Assembly (NCBI GenBank): GCA_023411645.1
Contig: JAEYON010000065.1
Location: 1-23,422, forward strand
Length of the DNA stretch: 23,422 nt
Origin: Bacillota bacterium
Lineage (GTDB): Bacteria; Bacillota; Clostridia; Acetivibrionales; DTU013
Direction: 5' to 3'
Positions within the stretch are counted from its first letter, which is position 1, and each line of letters starts with the position of its first letter. Position numbers and translations under genes: made by a program. A model generated the notes under the pieces. It was not told where the DNA came from and made no database searches. It saw only the letters and a program-made list of their open reading frames with translations. Shown in pieces: positions 14,382 to 21,215 of this stretch.

Positions 14382-15638
14382 TCAGCCTTCCTTTTTTTCA
14401 CTTAGATACTTAGCCGATACCCAACCGATTCTTCCGTCATTCGATTCAATATAGTACCATGTCCCGCCGGATGTATCGGTTTCTTGCTTCGATAAATATA
14501 TAACAATACTGCCAAAGGTTAAAGAGCTGTTGCCCACCTTCTTAGCATTTGGATCAGGTAATTCCCTAATATTCAGACCCTTTTTAGCTGTTACAGAGTA
14601 TTGAATCCTGTTTTCTGCAACCAGGCCCTTAGAATCAGCTTTATTTTGCATATCTGTTAAATTCAGATCTCCCTCGCTTTCCGCCTGCTTCCATTCGTTT
14701 ATACCGGAGAGCCTGTTAAACTCATTTAATGCATATGCATAATAATTCTTAACTTTTTGTATTGTATTATTCTGTACTTTTATTAAATCAACTGACCAAT
14801 ACTTGTTTGTAAATGCCCTCCCATAGTCTGTGAAGGTGAGCAGCGAATATGTAATCAAAAGTATGCAAATAATCGCAAGTTTGTGTTTTCGTGCGAATCT
14901 AAAAGGAAAAAATAAAATGTAAAAAATGTTAAATACAAATCTTTTAAAAGAATCAAAAAATGTATTCATTTTAAACTTTTTCCTTTCTCCCTTTCTTCTA
15001 TGTATTTTTGGATGTGTTGATCGCTTTTTCAAAAAAGAGCAAAAAGCTCTACTGACAAGCAGCGGAAGCCTGACAATAAATACAGGCACTGCATATAAAG
15101 CAGCTAAAGAATTCTTAAGGAGTCTAGACCCAAAAGTTGAAAACCATTTCTTTAGATCAAAATCAGATTCGAAAAAAGCATCCTTTTCCAATATGGTTTC
15201 CTCATGATCTAGCTGAATATTTACGTATGAATGACTCGATGTAAAGTCAAACCTGATGGAAGGACAAAATTCTTCCTGCTTTATTGAGAATAATTCTTTA
15301 AAGCTTTCGCTGCCGTCGAAGGCATTTACATATTTGTTACTTATGAAGTTATCGCCTATCCACTTCGTTGCAATTGATTTCAGAGCCCATGCGGCCAGAT
15401 ATTTATTTTCATCACTTTCAACGGGATCATCAATTACTTCCTTAAGAATATGGACACAGTCTTTTTCATTTAACTTCTGCAGCCGCAGTATAGCAAGCCT
15501 GCGAATATATTCATCAGGATTTCTCAAATAATAATTCAGTTCTTTAACACTGTGAAGCTTTTCAATTATTTTTTCTGTTTCTCTTTCATTCCGGTACCAT
15601 TCAGGCAGAGTATTAAGGCTAAATTCAGAAACCGGCAA
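14382..15638 (-). CDS. membrane protein with HEAT-like N-terminus and extracellular SH3 domain
   Basis: A 418-residue protein with an unusual layout. Residues about 30-95 are helical repeats of HEAT type (YLRNPDEYIRRLAILRLQKL, then DENKYLAAWALKSIA). Hydrophobic stretches follow at about 178-195 and 232-248, embedded in Lys/Arg-rich sequence. A clear membrane helix lies at about 252-270. The C-terminus (about 346-413) is a bacterial SH3 domain (KKGLNIRELPDPNAKKVG, then GTWYYIESNDGRIGWVSAKYL) of the type that binds cell wall. This predicts a cytoplasmic HEAT part and a wall-side SH3 part. I choose the TTG at 15636-15638, with AAGGGG upstream. The in-frame ATG at 15686 falls inside an inverted repeat and lacks a ribosome binding site. 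It sits between trmD and the coiled-coil gene. Function is unknown. Confidence 0.8.
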   Translation of the reverse strand: MPVSEFSLNTLPEWYRNERETEKIIEKLHSVKELNYYLRNPDEYIRRLAILRLQKLNEKDCVHILKEVIDDPVESDENKYLAAWALKSIATKWIGDNFISNKYVNAFDGSESFKELFSIKQEEFCPSIRFDFTSSHSYVNIQLDHEETILEKDAFFESDFDLKKWFSTFGSRLLKNSLAALYAVPVFIVRLPLLVSRAFCSFLKKRSTHPKIHRRKGERKKFKMNTFFDSFKRFVFNIFYILFFPFRFARKHKLAIICILLITYSLLTFTDYGRAFTNKYWSVDLIKVQNNTIQKVKNYYAYALNEFNRLSGINEWKQAESEGDLNLTDMQNKADSKGLVAENRIQYSVTAKKGLNIRELPDPNAKKVGNSSLTFGSIVIYLSKQETDTSGGTWYYIESNDGRIGWVSAKYLSEKKEG

Positions 15639-15653
15639 GAATTTTTCACCCCT

Positions 15654-15685
15654 TGTATATGTATTTTGATAAATATACATATACA
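15654..15685. promoter_or_regulatory. perfect 11-bp inverted repeat just upstream of the HEAT/SH3 gene
   Basis: TGTATATGTAT (15654-15664) and ATACATATACA (15675-15685) are perfect inverted copies with a 10-base spacer. The repeat abuts AAGGGGTG, the likely ribosome binding site of the gene starting at 15638. It could be a repressor operator or, in RNA, a hairpin that limits access of ribosomes. Its composition is AT-rich, but a perfect 22-base match is more than chance usually gives. Confidence 0.6.
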
Positions 15686-15773
15686 TTTTAGCATTTGCCG
15701 GCTTAGAGATATGTAGTATATTGCTCCCTAATTCAATAGGTTTATTGATTCATTTTTTTATAGTGAATTTGAT

Positions 15774-16508
15774 CTAGTCATCCTCAGCGTCTTGCTCCAG
15801 CAGCTTTTTATCCTCCTTAGTGAGCTCCAGCTTAACAAAAAGGTCAGGTCTTCTTTCGCGAGTTCTTTTCAAAGCTTGCAATCTTCGCCATTTGTTAATG
15901 TTGGCATGATGTCCTGACAACAGTACTTCAGGAACCAATTTCCCCATAAAGTCGTATGGCCTCGTATATTGAGGGTATTCAAGTACTCCGTCCTTATGCG
16001 ACTCTTCCTCATAAGAAGCTTCATTTGATAGGACGCCTGGAATAGTTCTACTGATTGCGTCCACAAGAACCATGGCCGGAAGCTCTCCTCCTGTCAGGAC
16101 ATAATCACCAATAGACACCTCTTCATCTACCAGTTCCGCAAGGATGCGTTCATCCACACCCTCATAATGTCCGCATAGCAGAATTATATGCCTGTGAACC
16201 GACAGTTCCTCAACAAGCTTTTGATTCAAAGGTCTTCCCTGCGGGCTCATATAAATGAAATGGGGCTTGTAATCTAAATCGCGGATAACAGCCTGATATG
16301 CATCGTATATCGGCTGCGCCAGCATGACAAGACCGTTTCCTCCTCCATATGGATAATCGTCGGTCTTTTTATGCTTGTCCTTTGAATAGTCACGGATATT
16401 GTGTGCGGTTACCGTAATCAATCCGCTTTCCTGCGCGCGGCCAATGATGCTGCTTCCGAGGACTGTATTGAAAATTTCCGGGAATATGGTCAAAATGTCA
16501 AACTTCAT
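15774..16508 (-). CDS. trmD: tRNA (guanine-N1-)-methyltransferase
   Basis: SPOUT-class methyltransferase that forms m1G37 in tRNAs with a G36 and so prevents +1 frameshifting. The 244-residue protein begins MKFDILTIFPEIF and has the knot motifs DDYPYGGGNGLVM at about 50-62, LCGHYEGVDERI at about 111-122 and SIGDYVLTGGELPAM at about 132-146, with the C-terminal RRPDLF. The second of two adjacent ATGs (16508) is chosen because relatives start MKFDI. It overlaps the rimM 3' end by 11 bases, so translation is coupled. It is separated from the HEAT/SH3 gene by 135 bases without a clear terminator. Confidence 0.98.
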   Translation of the reverse strand: MKFDILTIFPEIFNTVLGSSIIGRAQESGLITVTAHNIRDYSKDKHKKTDDYPYGGGNGLVMLAQPIYDAYQAVIRDLDYKPHFIYMSPQGRPLNQKLVEELSVHRHIILLCGHYEGVDERILAELVDEEVSIGDYVLTGGELPAMVLVDAISRTIPGVLSNEASYEEESHKDGVLEYPQYTRPYDFMGKLVPEVLLSGHHANINKWRRLQALKRTRERRPDLFVKLELTKEDKKLLEQDAEDD

Positions 16509-17016
16509 CATCCAGCAATCCTTTCGGGATAACCACGTCGATTCTCTTATGCTCAGGCGAAATACTTCGAACGACGCTCTTGAGCGCCGGCAGCAATATT
16601 TCTTTCCCCGATGCATTCCTTACGATATAAACATCGTTACTGCCGGTTTGCAGAACATCTGTAAGTTCTCCGAGCAGTGTACCATTTTCGTCAAATACGC
16701 CGCATCCGATTAGGTCGCATATGAAAAATGCGTTCTCAGCCAGCTTCACAGCATTTTTGCGGTCAACAAGCACAAAACAGTCCCTGTATAGATTTGCATC
16801 ATCCGGGGAGTCCATGCCGGAGAATTTAATCATTACAAAGCCCTTAGTGTACTTGACCTGCTGGATAGTATGCTTATTCATCCCGCCATCTTTTTCGATA
16901 TACACCCATTCCAGCTCGTCAAAACGATGAGGATCGTCCGTCAGCGGTATCAGCTTCACTTCACCTCTGACGCCGTGTGTATTAACAATTTTTCCTATCT
17001 GAAGATATTCAACCAT
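16498..17016 (-). CDS. rimM: ribosome maturation factor RimM
   Basis: Assists assembly of the 30S head domain and binds S19. The 172-residue protein starts MVEYLQIGKIVNTHGVRGE, the conserved RimM opening. Residues about 1-90 form the N-terminal beta barrel, and about 95-170 form a PRC-barrel domain (LIGCGVFDENGTLLGELTDV, split around Gly, then KEILLPALKSVV). AAAGGTG lies 7 bases ahead of the ATG. It overlaps trmD by 11 bases. The 165 bases upstream hold the khpA terminator and a strongly structured element that can pair with this ribosome binding site, so RimM and TrmD may be post-transcriptionally controlled. Confidence 0.97.
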   Translation of the reverse strand: MVEYLQIGKIVNTHGVRGEVKLIPLTDDPHRFDELEWVYIEKDGGMNKHTIQQVKYTKGFVMIKFSGMDSPDDANLYRDCFVLVDRKNAVKLAENAFFICDLIGCGVFDENGTLLGELTDVLQTGSNDVYIVRNASGKEILLPALKSVVRSISPEHKRIDVVIPKGLLDDEV

Positions 17017-17023
17017 GTCAGTT

Positions 17024-17158
17024 CACCTTTATTAATGGCAATAAATAAATCTCGGGGCTGGTCGATGACTGTGTCATCTGCTCGCCCATGCATCCTGGGG
17101 CATCGAGCCCCGCTCGATTTATGTCAGATTCCGCTATGGCGGAATGAGAATTAATAAA
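17024..17158. other. structured intergenic element between khpA and rimM
   Basis: This non-coding stretch is almost wholly base-pairable. Outer arms TTTATTAAT (17028-17036) and ATTAATAAA (17150-17158) are perfect inverted repeats. Inside, ATAAATC pairs with GATTTAT, CGGGGCT with AGCCCCG, and CGATG (17063-17067) with CATCG (17101-17105). Together they make a bulged hairpin across about 17044-17121. A separate 7-bp hairpin, ATTCCGC with GCGGAAT, covers 17128-17145. It is more GC-rich than the flanks. It may be a leader RNA for rimM-trmD or a palindromic repeat element. I do not recognise its family. Confidence 0.65.
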
Positions 17159-17183
17159 AAAGGTGTTGCGAAAACACCTTTTT
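17156..17183 (-). terminator. intrinsic terminator after khpA
   Basis: AAAAAGGTGTT (17183-17173 on the minus strand) pairs perfectly with AACACCTTTTT (17167-17157), 11 bp around the loop TTCGC, and six T residues end the structure. The khpA stop codon overlaps its 5' arm. The palindrome also ends in a T run on the plus strand, but no plus-strand gene ends here. Strong termination would isolate rimM-trmD from the ffh-rpsP-khpA transcript unless there is read-through. Confidence 0.85.
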
Positions 17184-17412
17184 ATTGAACAATCTCCACT
17201 ACAACCCTTACATTTTCCTTAATGGCTGCAGCCTTTATAACAGATCTGATAGCCTTGGCTATACGTCCCTGTTTTCCAATTACCTTACCCATGTCCTCTT
17301 TTGCTACTCTAAGCTCAAGAAAAATGGCATTTTCGCCTTCCACCTCATTGACACTGACTTCATCAGGGTAGTCAACAAGCGCTCTGGCGATAATTTCGAG
17401 AAGTTCCTTCAT
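17182..17412 (-). CDS. khpA: KH-domain RNA-binding protein KhpA (YlqC)
   Basis: Small RNA-binding protein of 76 residues that in Firmicutes pairs with KhpB (Jag/EloR) and affects cell elongation and RNA metabolism. One type-II KH domain fills it. The RNA-gripping GKQG loop is in GKVIGKQGRIAKAIRSV at about 43-59, after ALVDYPDEVSVNEVEG. I choose the ATG at 17412, with GGGAGGT upstream and the usual start MKELLEIIARALV. The frame extends 14 codons upstream without a ribosome binding site. It lies 49 bases downstream of rpsP and is followed at once by a strong terminator. Confidence 0.96.
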   Translation of the reverse strand: MKELLEIIARALVDYPDEVSVNEVEGENAIFLELRVAKEDMGKVIGKQGRIAKAIRSVIKAAAIKENVRVVVEIVQ

Positions 17413-17461
17413 TTTAGCATACCTCCCGCTAAAAGCCGTAGAAAACATTATCATTCACAGT

Positions 17462-17707
17462 TTACTGAATAACTCCGGTCTTCTTCAGCAAAGATTTCAC
17501 TGTATCAGTAGGCTGTGCACCATTCTTGATCCACTGAGCTGCTTTTTCACCGTCTATCTTAACTTCAGCCGGATTAACCAGCGGATTGTAAGTGCCAATT
17601 TCCTCGATAAATCTTCCGTCACGCGGATATCTCGAATCTGCCACAACTACTCTGTAAAAAGGACTCTTTTTTGCTCCCATCCTCTTCAGTCTGATCTTAA
17701 CTGCCAT
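17462..17707 (-). CDS. rpsP: 30S ribosomal protein S16
   Basis: An 81-residue small-subunit protein needed for 30S assembly. It opens MAVKIRLKRMGAKKSPFYR and continues VVADSRYPRDGRFIEEIG, TYNPL and QPTDTVKSLLKKTGV, all characteristic of S16. The ATG at 17707 is preceded by GAGGAGGTGACATAC; an in-frame start 9 bases upstream overlaps that site. It lies 57 bases after the ffh stop, in the canonical ffh-rpsP-khpA order. Confidence 0.98.
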   Translation of the reverse strand: MAVKIRLKRMGAKKSPFYRVVVADSRYPRDGRFIEEIGTYNPLVNPAEVKIDGEKAAQWIKNGAQPTDTVKSLLKKTGVIQ

Positions 17708-17764
17708 GTATGTCACCTCCTCTCGCTATAATGTGTATATAATGGTTGTTGAGTATACTGAACA

Positions 17765-19108
17765 CTAAAATGGCATTCTAAATTTACCCAAACCCTTACC
17801 ACCTCTTTTGCCTACATCCGTCATCATTTTCATCATCTTCTTCACTTCTTCAAACTGCTTCAGAAGGCTGTTCACCTCCTGGATCGTTGTTCCGCTGCCC
17901 GCTGCAATCCTTTTCCTTCTGCTGCCGTTAATTATGGACGGTTCGTTTCGTTCCTTCGCTGTCATTGACTTGATAATAGCTTCCGTCCTGCCCATTTTCT
18001 TCTCATCCACTTCGATATTCTGCAAGGCCTTTGTATTCATACCAGGCAGCATACCAAGCACCTGATTGAGCGGACCCATCTTTTTCACCTGCTGCATCTG
18101 ATCCAGAAAATCCTCCAATGTAAACTGCTGTGTACGAAGCTTCCGTTCCATCTCAATGGCCTTTTTTTCATCAAAAGCCTCCTGGGCCTTTTCAATCAGG
18201 CTGAGCACGTCTCCCATTCCAAGGATCCTTGAAGCCATTCGTTCCGGATAAAAGGGTTCAATATCACTGAGCTTTTCACCGGTTGCAGCAAATTTGATCG
18301 GTTTTCCGGTAACAGCCTTGACTGATAGCGCAGCGCCGCCTCTTGTGTCGCCGTCAAGCTTCGTTAAGACAAGTCCGTCCACTCCAAGCTTCTCATTGAA
18401 GCTTTCCGCTACATTGACAGCATCCTGACCTGTCATTGAGTCTACGACCAGTAGAATCTCATGAGGATGTACTGCTTTTTTGATCCTGTCCAGCTCATCC
18501 ATCAGTTCTTCATTTATATGGAGCCGGCCTGCTGTGTCGATGATCACCAGATCATAAAGCATCTTTGTTGCATGCTCGATGGCCTTTTTTGCAATATGCA
18601 CAGGGTCGGTATTTCCCTCTATGGCAAAAACCGGTACATTGAGCTGACTACCCACGACCTGAAGCTGTTTGACAGCTGCGGGACGGTAAACATCACAAGC
18701 AACAAGAAGCGGGTTCTTTCCCTGTTTTCTAAGCAGACTTGCCAGTTTACCCGATGTGGTGGTTTTACCAGAACCCTGTAGTCCAACCATCATATAGATC
18801 GTTGGCGGCTTATTTGAGAATGTGACCTTTGCAGGAACCTTCCCCATCAGGTCGATCAATTCCTCATGGACGATCTTAATAACCTGCTGCCCCGGCGTAA
18901 GACTTTCAAGCACATCCTGCCCGACTGCACGTTCAGAGACCTTATTAATAAAGTCCTTTACAACTTTGAAATTCACATCGGCTTCCAGCAGCGCAAGCTT
19001 AATCTCGCGCATCATGTCCTTGACGTCTTTATCCGTCACTCTGCCCTTGCCGCGTAATTTATTAATCGTTTCCTGCAGCTTCCCCGATAACCCTTCAAAA
19101 AGAGCCAT
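17765..19108 (-). CDS. ffh: signal recognition particle GTPase Ffh
   Basis: Protein subunit of the bacterial SRP. It binds 4.5S/6S RNA and signal sequences and targets ribosomes to FtsY at the membrane. The 447 residues comprise the N domain (about 1-95, MALFEGLSGKLQETINKLRG), the G domain (P-loop GLQGSGKTTT at 109-118, DTAGR at 191-195, TKLDGDTRGG at 249-258) and the M domain (about 300-435). The M domain has the SRP-RNA contact region SRRKRIAAGSGTT near 393-405 and a methionine-rich tail KKMMKMMTDVG. The length is typical. It starts 5 bases after the ylxM stop and is the second gene of the promoter at 19575. Confidence 0.98.
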   Translation of the reverse strand: MALFEGLSGKLQETINKLRGKGRVTDKDVKDMMREIKLALLEADVNFKVVKDFINKVSERAVGQDVLESLTPGQQVIKIVHEELIDLMGKVPAKVTFSNKPPTIYMMVGLQGSGKTTTSGKLASLLRKQGKNPLLVACDVYRPAAVKQLQVVGSQLNVPVFAIEGNTDPVHIAKKAIEHATKMLYDLVIIDTAGRLHINEELMDELDRIKKAVHPHEILLVVDSMTGQDAVNVAESFNEKLGVDGLVLTKLDGDTRGGAALSVKAVTGKPIKFAATGEKLSDIEPFYPERMASRILGMGDVLSLIEKAQEAFDEKKAIEMERKLRTQQFTLEDFLDQMQQVKKMGPLNQVLGMLPGMNTKALQNIEVDEKKMGRTEAIIKSMTAKERNEPSIINGSRRKRIAAGSGTTIQEVNSLLKQFEEVKKMMKMMTDVGKRGGKGLGKFRMPF

Positions 19109-19113
19109 ATATG

Positions 19114-19467
19114 TTAGTCCTCCATCAATCTTCGTATCTCCTGCTTTGCCTTTCTTAAGCTCTCATGATCCTGCTCAGTCAAACACGAGTTGTCTATACT
19201 TTCAATTAATTTGAGTACTTCGGCCGCTGTTTCCTTTTGCCTGCCAAACCTGGCAACCATACCCAGCTTCTGTTCCATTTCGTAAAGGGCTGCCTTTCCC
19301 CGCTTGATATTATCATGGACACCTTGTCTGCTGATATTCAGCTCCTCGGCAATTTCGCCCAGAGAATAATCGCTGTTGTAATACAGATCCATGATATCAT
19401 ATTGTCTTTTTGTAACCAGCTGCCCGTAAAAATCAAGTAACAGGCTTATGGTATAAAATTCATCCAT
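19114..19467 (-). CDS. ylxM: YlxM-family DNA-binding/SRP accessory protein
   Basis: A 117-residue helix-turn-helix protein of the YlxM/p13 family, which resembles sigma factor region 4 and is almost always encoded next to ffh. Residues about 1-30 give YTISLLLDFYGQLVTKRQ. The helix-turn-helix is at about 32-58 (YSLGEIAEELNISRQGVHD). A charged helical tail follows. In streptococci the homologue helps SRP function. The ATG at 19467 follows AGGAAAG with 9-base spacing. The frame stays open 24 codons upstream, but that stretch covers leader sequence. An excellent promoter and a palindromic operator lie upstream. Confidence 0.92.
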   Translation of the reverse strand: MDEFYTISLLLDFYGQLVTKRQYDIMDLYYNSDYSLGEIAEELNISRQGVHDNIKRGKAALYEMEQKLGMVARFGRQKETAAEVLKLIESIDNSCLTEQDHESLRKAKQEIRRLMED

Positions 19468-19546
19468 TTCAAATATCTTTCCTATGGCCATTTTAGAGTT
19501 CTCATATCTGAAGCTGGCGAGTCTTCCTGTTACGACCAAAGATAAT

Positions 19547-19572
19547 AGTGTAAAGCATTTTTACTTTACACT
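19547..19572. promoter_or_regulatory. operator-like palindrome at the ylxM-ffh promoter
   Basis: AGTGTAAAG (19547-19555) and CTTTACACT (19564-19572) are perfect 9-bp inverted repeats with an 8-base spacer. They begin 2 bases downstream of the -10 box, so they cover the transcription start. This is a usual place for a repressor. AGTGTA/TACACT ends are reminiscent of YtrA-type GntR operators, but the regulator is not identified and could be YlxM itself. Confidence 0.65.
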
Positions 19573-19574
19573 TC

Positions 19575-19603
19575 ATTTTAGAGTATCAAAAGGATTCTGT
19601 CAA
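19575..19603 (-). promoter_or_regulatory. promoter of ylxM-ffh
   Basis: On the minus strand a perfect TTGACA (19598-19603) and TAAAAT (19575-19580) are spaced by 17 bases. Transcription would start near 19568 inside the palindrome at 19547-19572. This is the head of the large translation cluster. Confidence 0.85.
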
Positions 19604-19678
19604 GAGTAATGATTAATTATTTACTTCGATTTTTGACTTCTGCTTAAGTGCCTATTCTTCCTGCTCAAAGGATTTTTA

Positions 19679-19727
19679 TTGACTTCTAAAAAATATGTTG
19701 TTAGAATATACCCCGCACGGGTATACT
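19679..19727 (+). promoter_or_regulatory. two overlapping promoters of the ccdA-tlpA operon
   Basis: TTGACT (19679-19684) with TAGAAT (19702-19707) at 17-base spacing, and TTGTTA (19698-19703) with TATACT (19722-19727) at 18-base spacing, are both good sigma-A promoters. The palindrome at 19707-19725 lies across the first start site and in the spacer and -10 of the second, so one bound repressor could block both. Confidence 0.65.
19707..19725. promoter_or_regulatory. CsoR/CstR-type operator of ccdA-tlpA
   Basis: TATACCC (19707-19713) and GGGTATA (19719-19725) are perfect 7-bp inverted repeats around CGCAC. The ATACCC..GGGTAT pattern is the one bound by CsoR-family repressors, which sense copper (CsoR) or sulfane sulfur/persulfide (CstR). 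Position over the promoters fits repression. No csoR-like gene is in the window, and the repeat does not tell which ligand is sensed. Confidence 0.65.
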
Positions 19728-19791
19728 ATTTATAATTTAATAATCCATATAACTGCCAAAGGATATGACTGGCAGTATTAAGTAGGTGTTT

Positions 19792-20472
19792 ATGATTTCT
19801 TACGTATTAACCTTTGTTGAAGGAATATTAACTTTTATCTCACCCTGCATTTTACCGATGCTGCCTATTTATTATGTTTACCTTACAGGAACCTCGGATA
19901 ACGTGAATTCTTCCGACATAAAATCTGGCAGAAGCCGCCTGCTTCTGAACTCGGCAGGCTTTGTGACAGGCTTTACGATTGTATTCGTTCTGATGGGTGC
20001 AACAGTTACATCACTGGGAGGCTTTCTTGAAAGCAACCGGTCACTTTTACAGAAGATCAGCGGACTGGTCATGGTGATATTCGGACTTAACTTTATAGGA
20101 ATATTAAAAATCGGTTTTTTGAATATTGAGAAAAGAATTCCATATAAAATAGGCAATTTGAAGTTCTTAAGCTCTATTGTGTTTGGTATGGTATTCGGCT
20201 TCGGCTGGACACCGTGTCTGGGTACATTTTTAGGTTCCGCGCTGCTCCTGGCAGGCAACTCTGAGACAATATTTCAGGGAATGCTTCTATTGCTGCTTTA
20301 CTCCATCGGTCTTGGAATACCCTTTATCATATCCGCTGTAATATTCGAAAAAGCAACCGGCGCTATGGGATGGGTAAAAAAACACAGCAGAATCATAAAT
20401 ATTATCTCGGGAATATTGCTAATTGCAGCAGGAATACTTGTGTTTACAGACCAGTTGAAATATTTATTTTAG
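19792..20472 (+). CDS. ccdA: CcdA/DsbD-like transmembrane thiol-disulfide electron carrier
   Basis: Polytopic membrane protein of 226 residues that passes electrons from cytoplasmic thioredoxin to extracytoplasmic thioredoxin-like proteins. About six helices are seen. The two redox cysteines are in the conserved contexts TFISPCILPMLPIYY (Cys19, TM1) and FGFGWTPCLGTFLG (Cys142, TM4). The ATG at 19792 is preferred because AGG sits 5 bases upstream; a GTG at 19786 would add two residues but lacks a ribosome binding site. A thioredoxin-like partner follows 38 bases later. A CsoR/CstR-like operator lies upstream, suggesting induction by copper or sulfur stress. No cytochrome c synthesis genes are present, so general thiol reduction is likelier than cytochrome maturation. 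Confidence 0.93.
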   Translation: MISYVLTFVEGILTFISPCILPMLPIYYVYLTGTSDNVNSSDIKSGRSRLLLNSAGFVTGFTIVFVLMGATVTSLGGFLESNRSLLQKISGLVMVIFGLNFIGILKIGFLNIEKRIPYKIGNLKFLSSIVFGMVFGFGWTPCLGTFLGSALLLAGNSETIFQGMLLLLLYSIGLGIPFIISAVIFEKATGAMGWVKKHSRIINIISGILLIAAGILVFTDQLKYLF

Positions 20473-20510
20473 TAATTTAAATAACGAAGTAAAATTTGGA
20501 GGACACATTC

Positions 20511-21197
20511 ATGAAAAGATCATATAGCATAATCATCTGGATTGTCGTGTTAGCTGTACTGCTGACTGCATCATACATCTTTTATTCGAAGAATAAATCT
20601 CAGATCTTTATCCCCCCGATTCAGCAAAATACTGGAACGCAGGACATGACAGAAAAGGAAAACTCACAGCAAAAAACTTCTGGAGAAAACGATACTGAAT
20701 CTGCCGAATCCTCCGGTGAAGACACATCTTCGAAAACTTCAGCCACAAATGAGGCCTCTGATCCGGAGAAAATTATGGTGCCGGATTTTACGTTAAAAGA
20801 TATTGATGGTAACGAAACAAAGCTATCAGATTACCAAGGCAAGATTGTCGTACTGAATTTCTGGGCTGTCTGGTGCACATACTGCAAGCTGGAGATGCCT
20901 GATTTAAACGAGCTGAATCAGGAACTGGAAAAGGAAGGGGATGCTGTAATACTGGCTGTTGATGTAATGGAGACCCATGATGTTGTCAGCGAGTACCTTG
21001 ACTCTGAAAATATAAATTTAAAGGTTCTTATGGATGAAGATGGCTCCGTTGCTGCAACATATGGTATTGAAGGATACCCAACCACCTTTATCCTGAACCC
21101 TGACGGCTCTTTGTATGGCTACATTCCAGGCGCAACGGATAAAAAGACTCTTGAGATGCTCATAAATAAAATCAGAAACGGTGAGCCCCTTAAGTAA
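20511..21197 (+). CDS. membrane-anchored TlpA/ResA-like thiol-disulfide oxidoreductase
   Basis: A 228-residue extracytoplasmic redoxin and the likely partner of the CcdA protein before it. Residues about 7-25 form an N-terminal membrane anchor without a clear cleavage site. Residues about 30-85 are a flexible Ser/Thr/Glu/Gln-rich linker. A TlpA/AhpC-type thioredoxin domain begins at VPDFTLKDIDGNETKLSDYQG (split, about 90-110), with the redox motif NFWAVWCTYCKLEMPDL (Cys122 and Cys125) and the cis-proline in GYPTTF. The ATG at 20511 follows GGAGGACACATTC; an upstream in-frame TTG overlaps that site. The gene ends 18 bases from the convergent YcaQ-like gene, with no clear terminator between them. 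Confidence 0.93.
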   Translation: MKRSYSIIIWIVVLAVLLTASYIFYSKNKSQIFIPPIQQNTGTQDMTEKENSQQKTSGENDTESAESSGEDTSSKTSATNEASDPEKIMVPDFTLKDIDGNETKLSDYQGKIVVLNFWAVWCTYCKLEMPDLNELNQELEKEGDAVILAVDVMETHDVVSEYLDSENINLKVLMDEDGSVAATYGIEGYPTTFILNPDGSLYGYIPGATDKKTLEMLINKIRNGEPLK

Positions 21198-21215
21198 ATG
21201 CAGTCCGGTAAACTT

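Larger units (their letters stand above)
19604..19785. other. remainder of the 318-base divergent gap between ylxM and ccdA
   Basis: The region from 19468 to 19785 holds no gene. It contains the ylxM promoter and palindrome on one side and the ccdA promoters and CsoR-like operator on the other. TTGACTTCT occurs twice (19633-19641 and 19679-19687); only the second has a fitting -10. I see nothing else in 19642-19678. Confidence 0.6.

Noticed and set aside
18822..19214. Plus-strand open frame of 130 codons across the ffh start and ylxM end
   Set aside because: It is antisense to two confidently called genes and has no start signals or family features.
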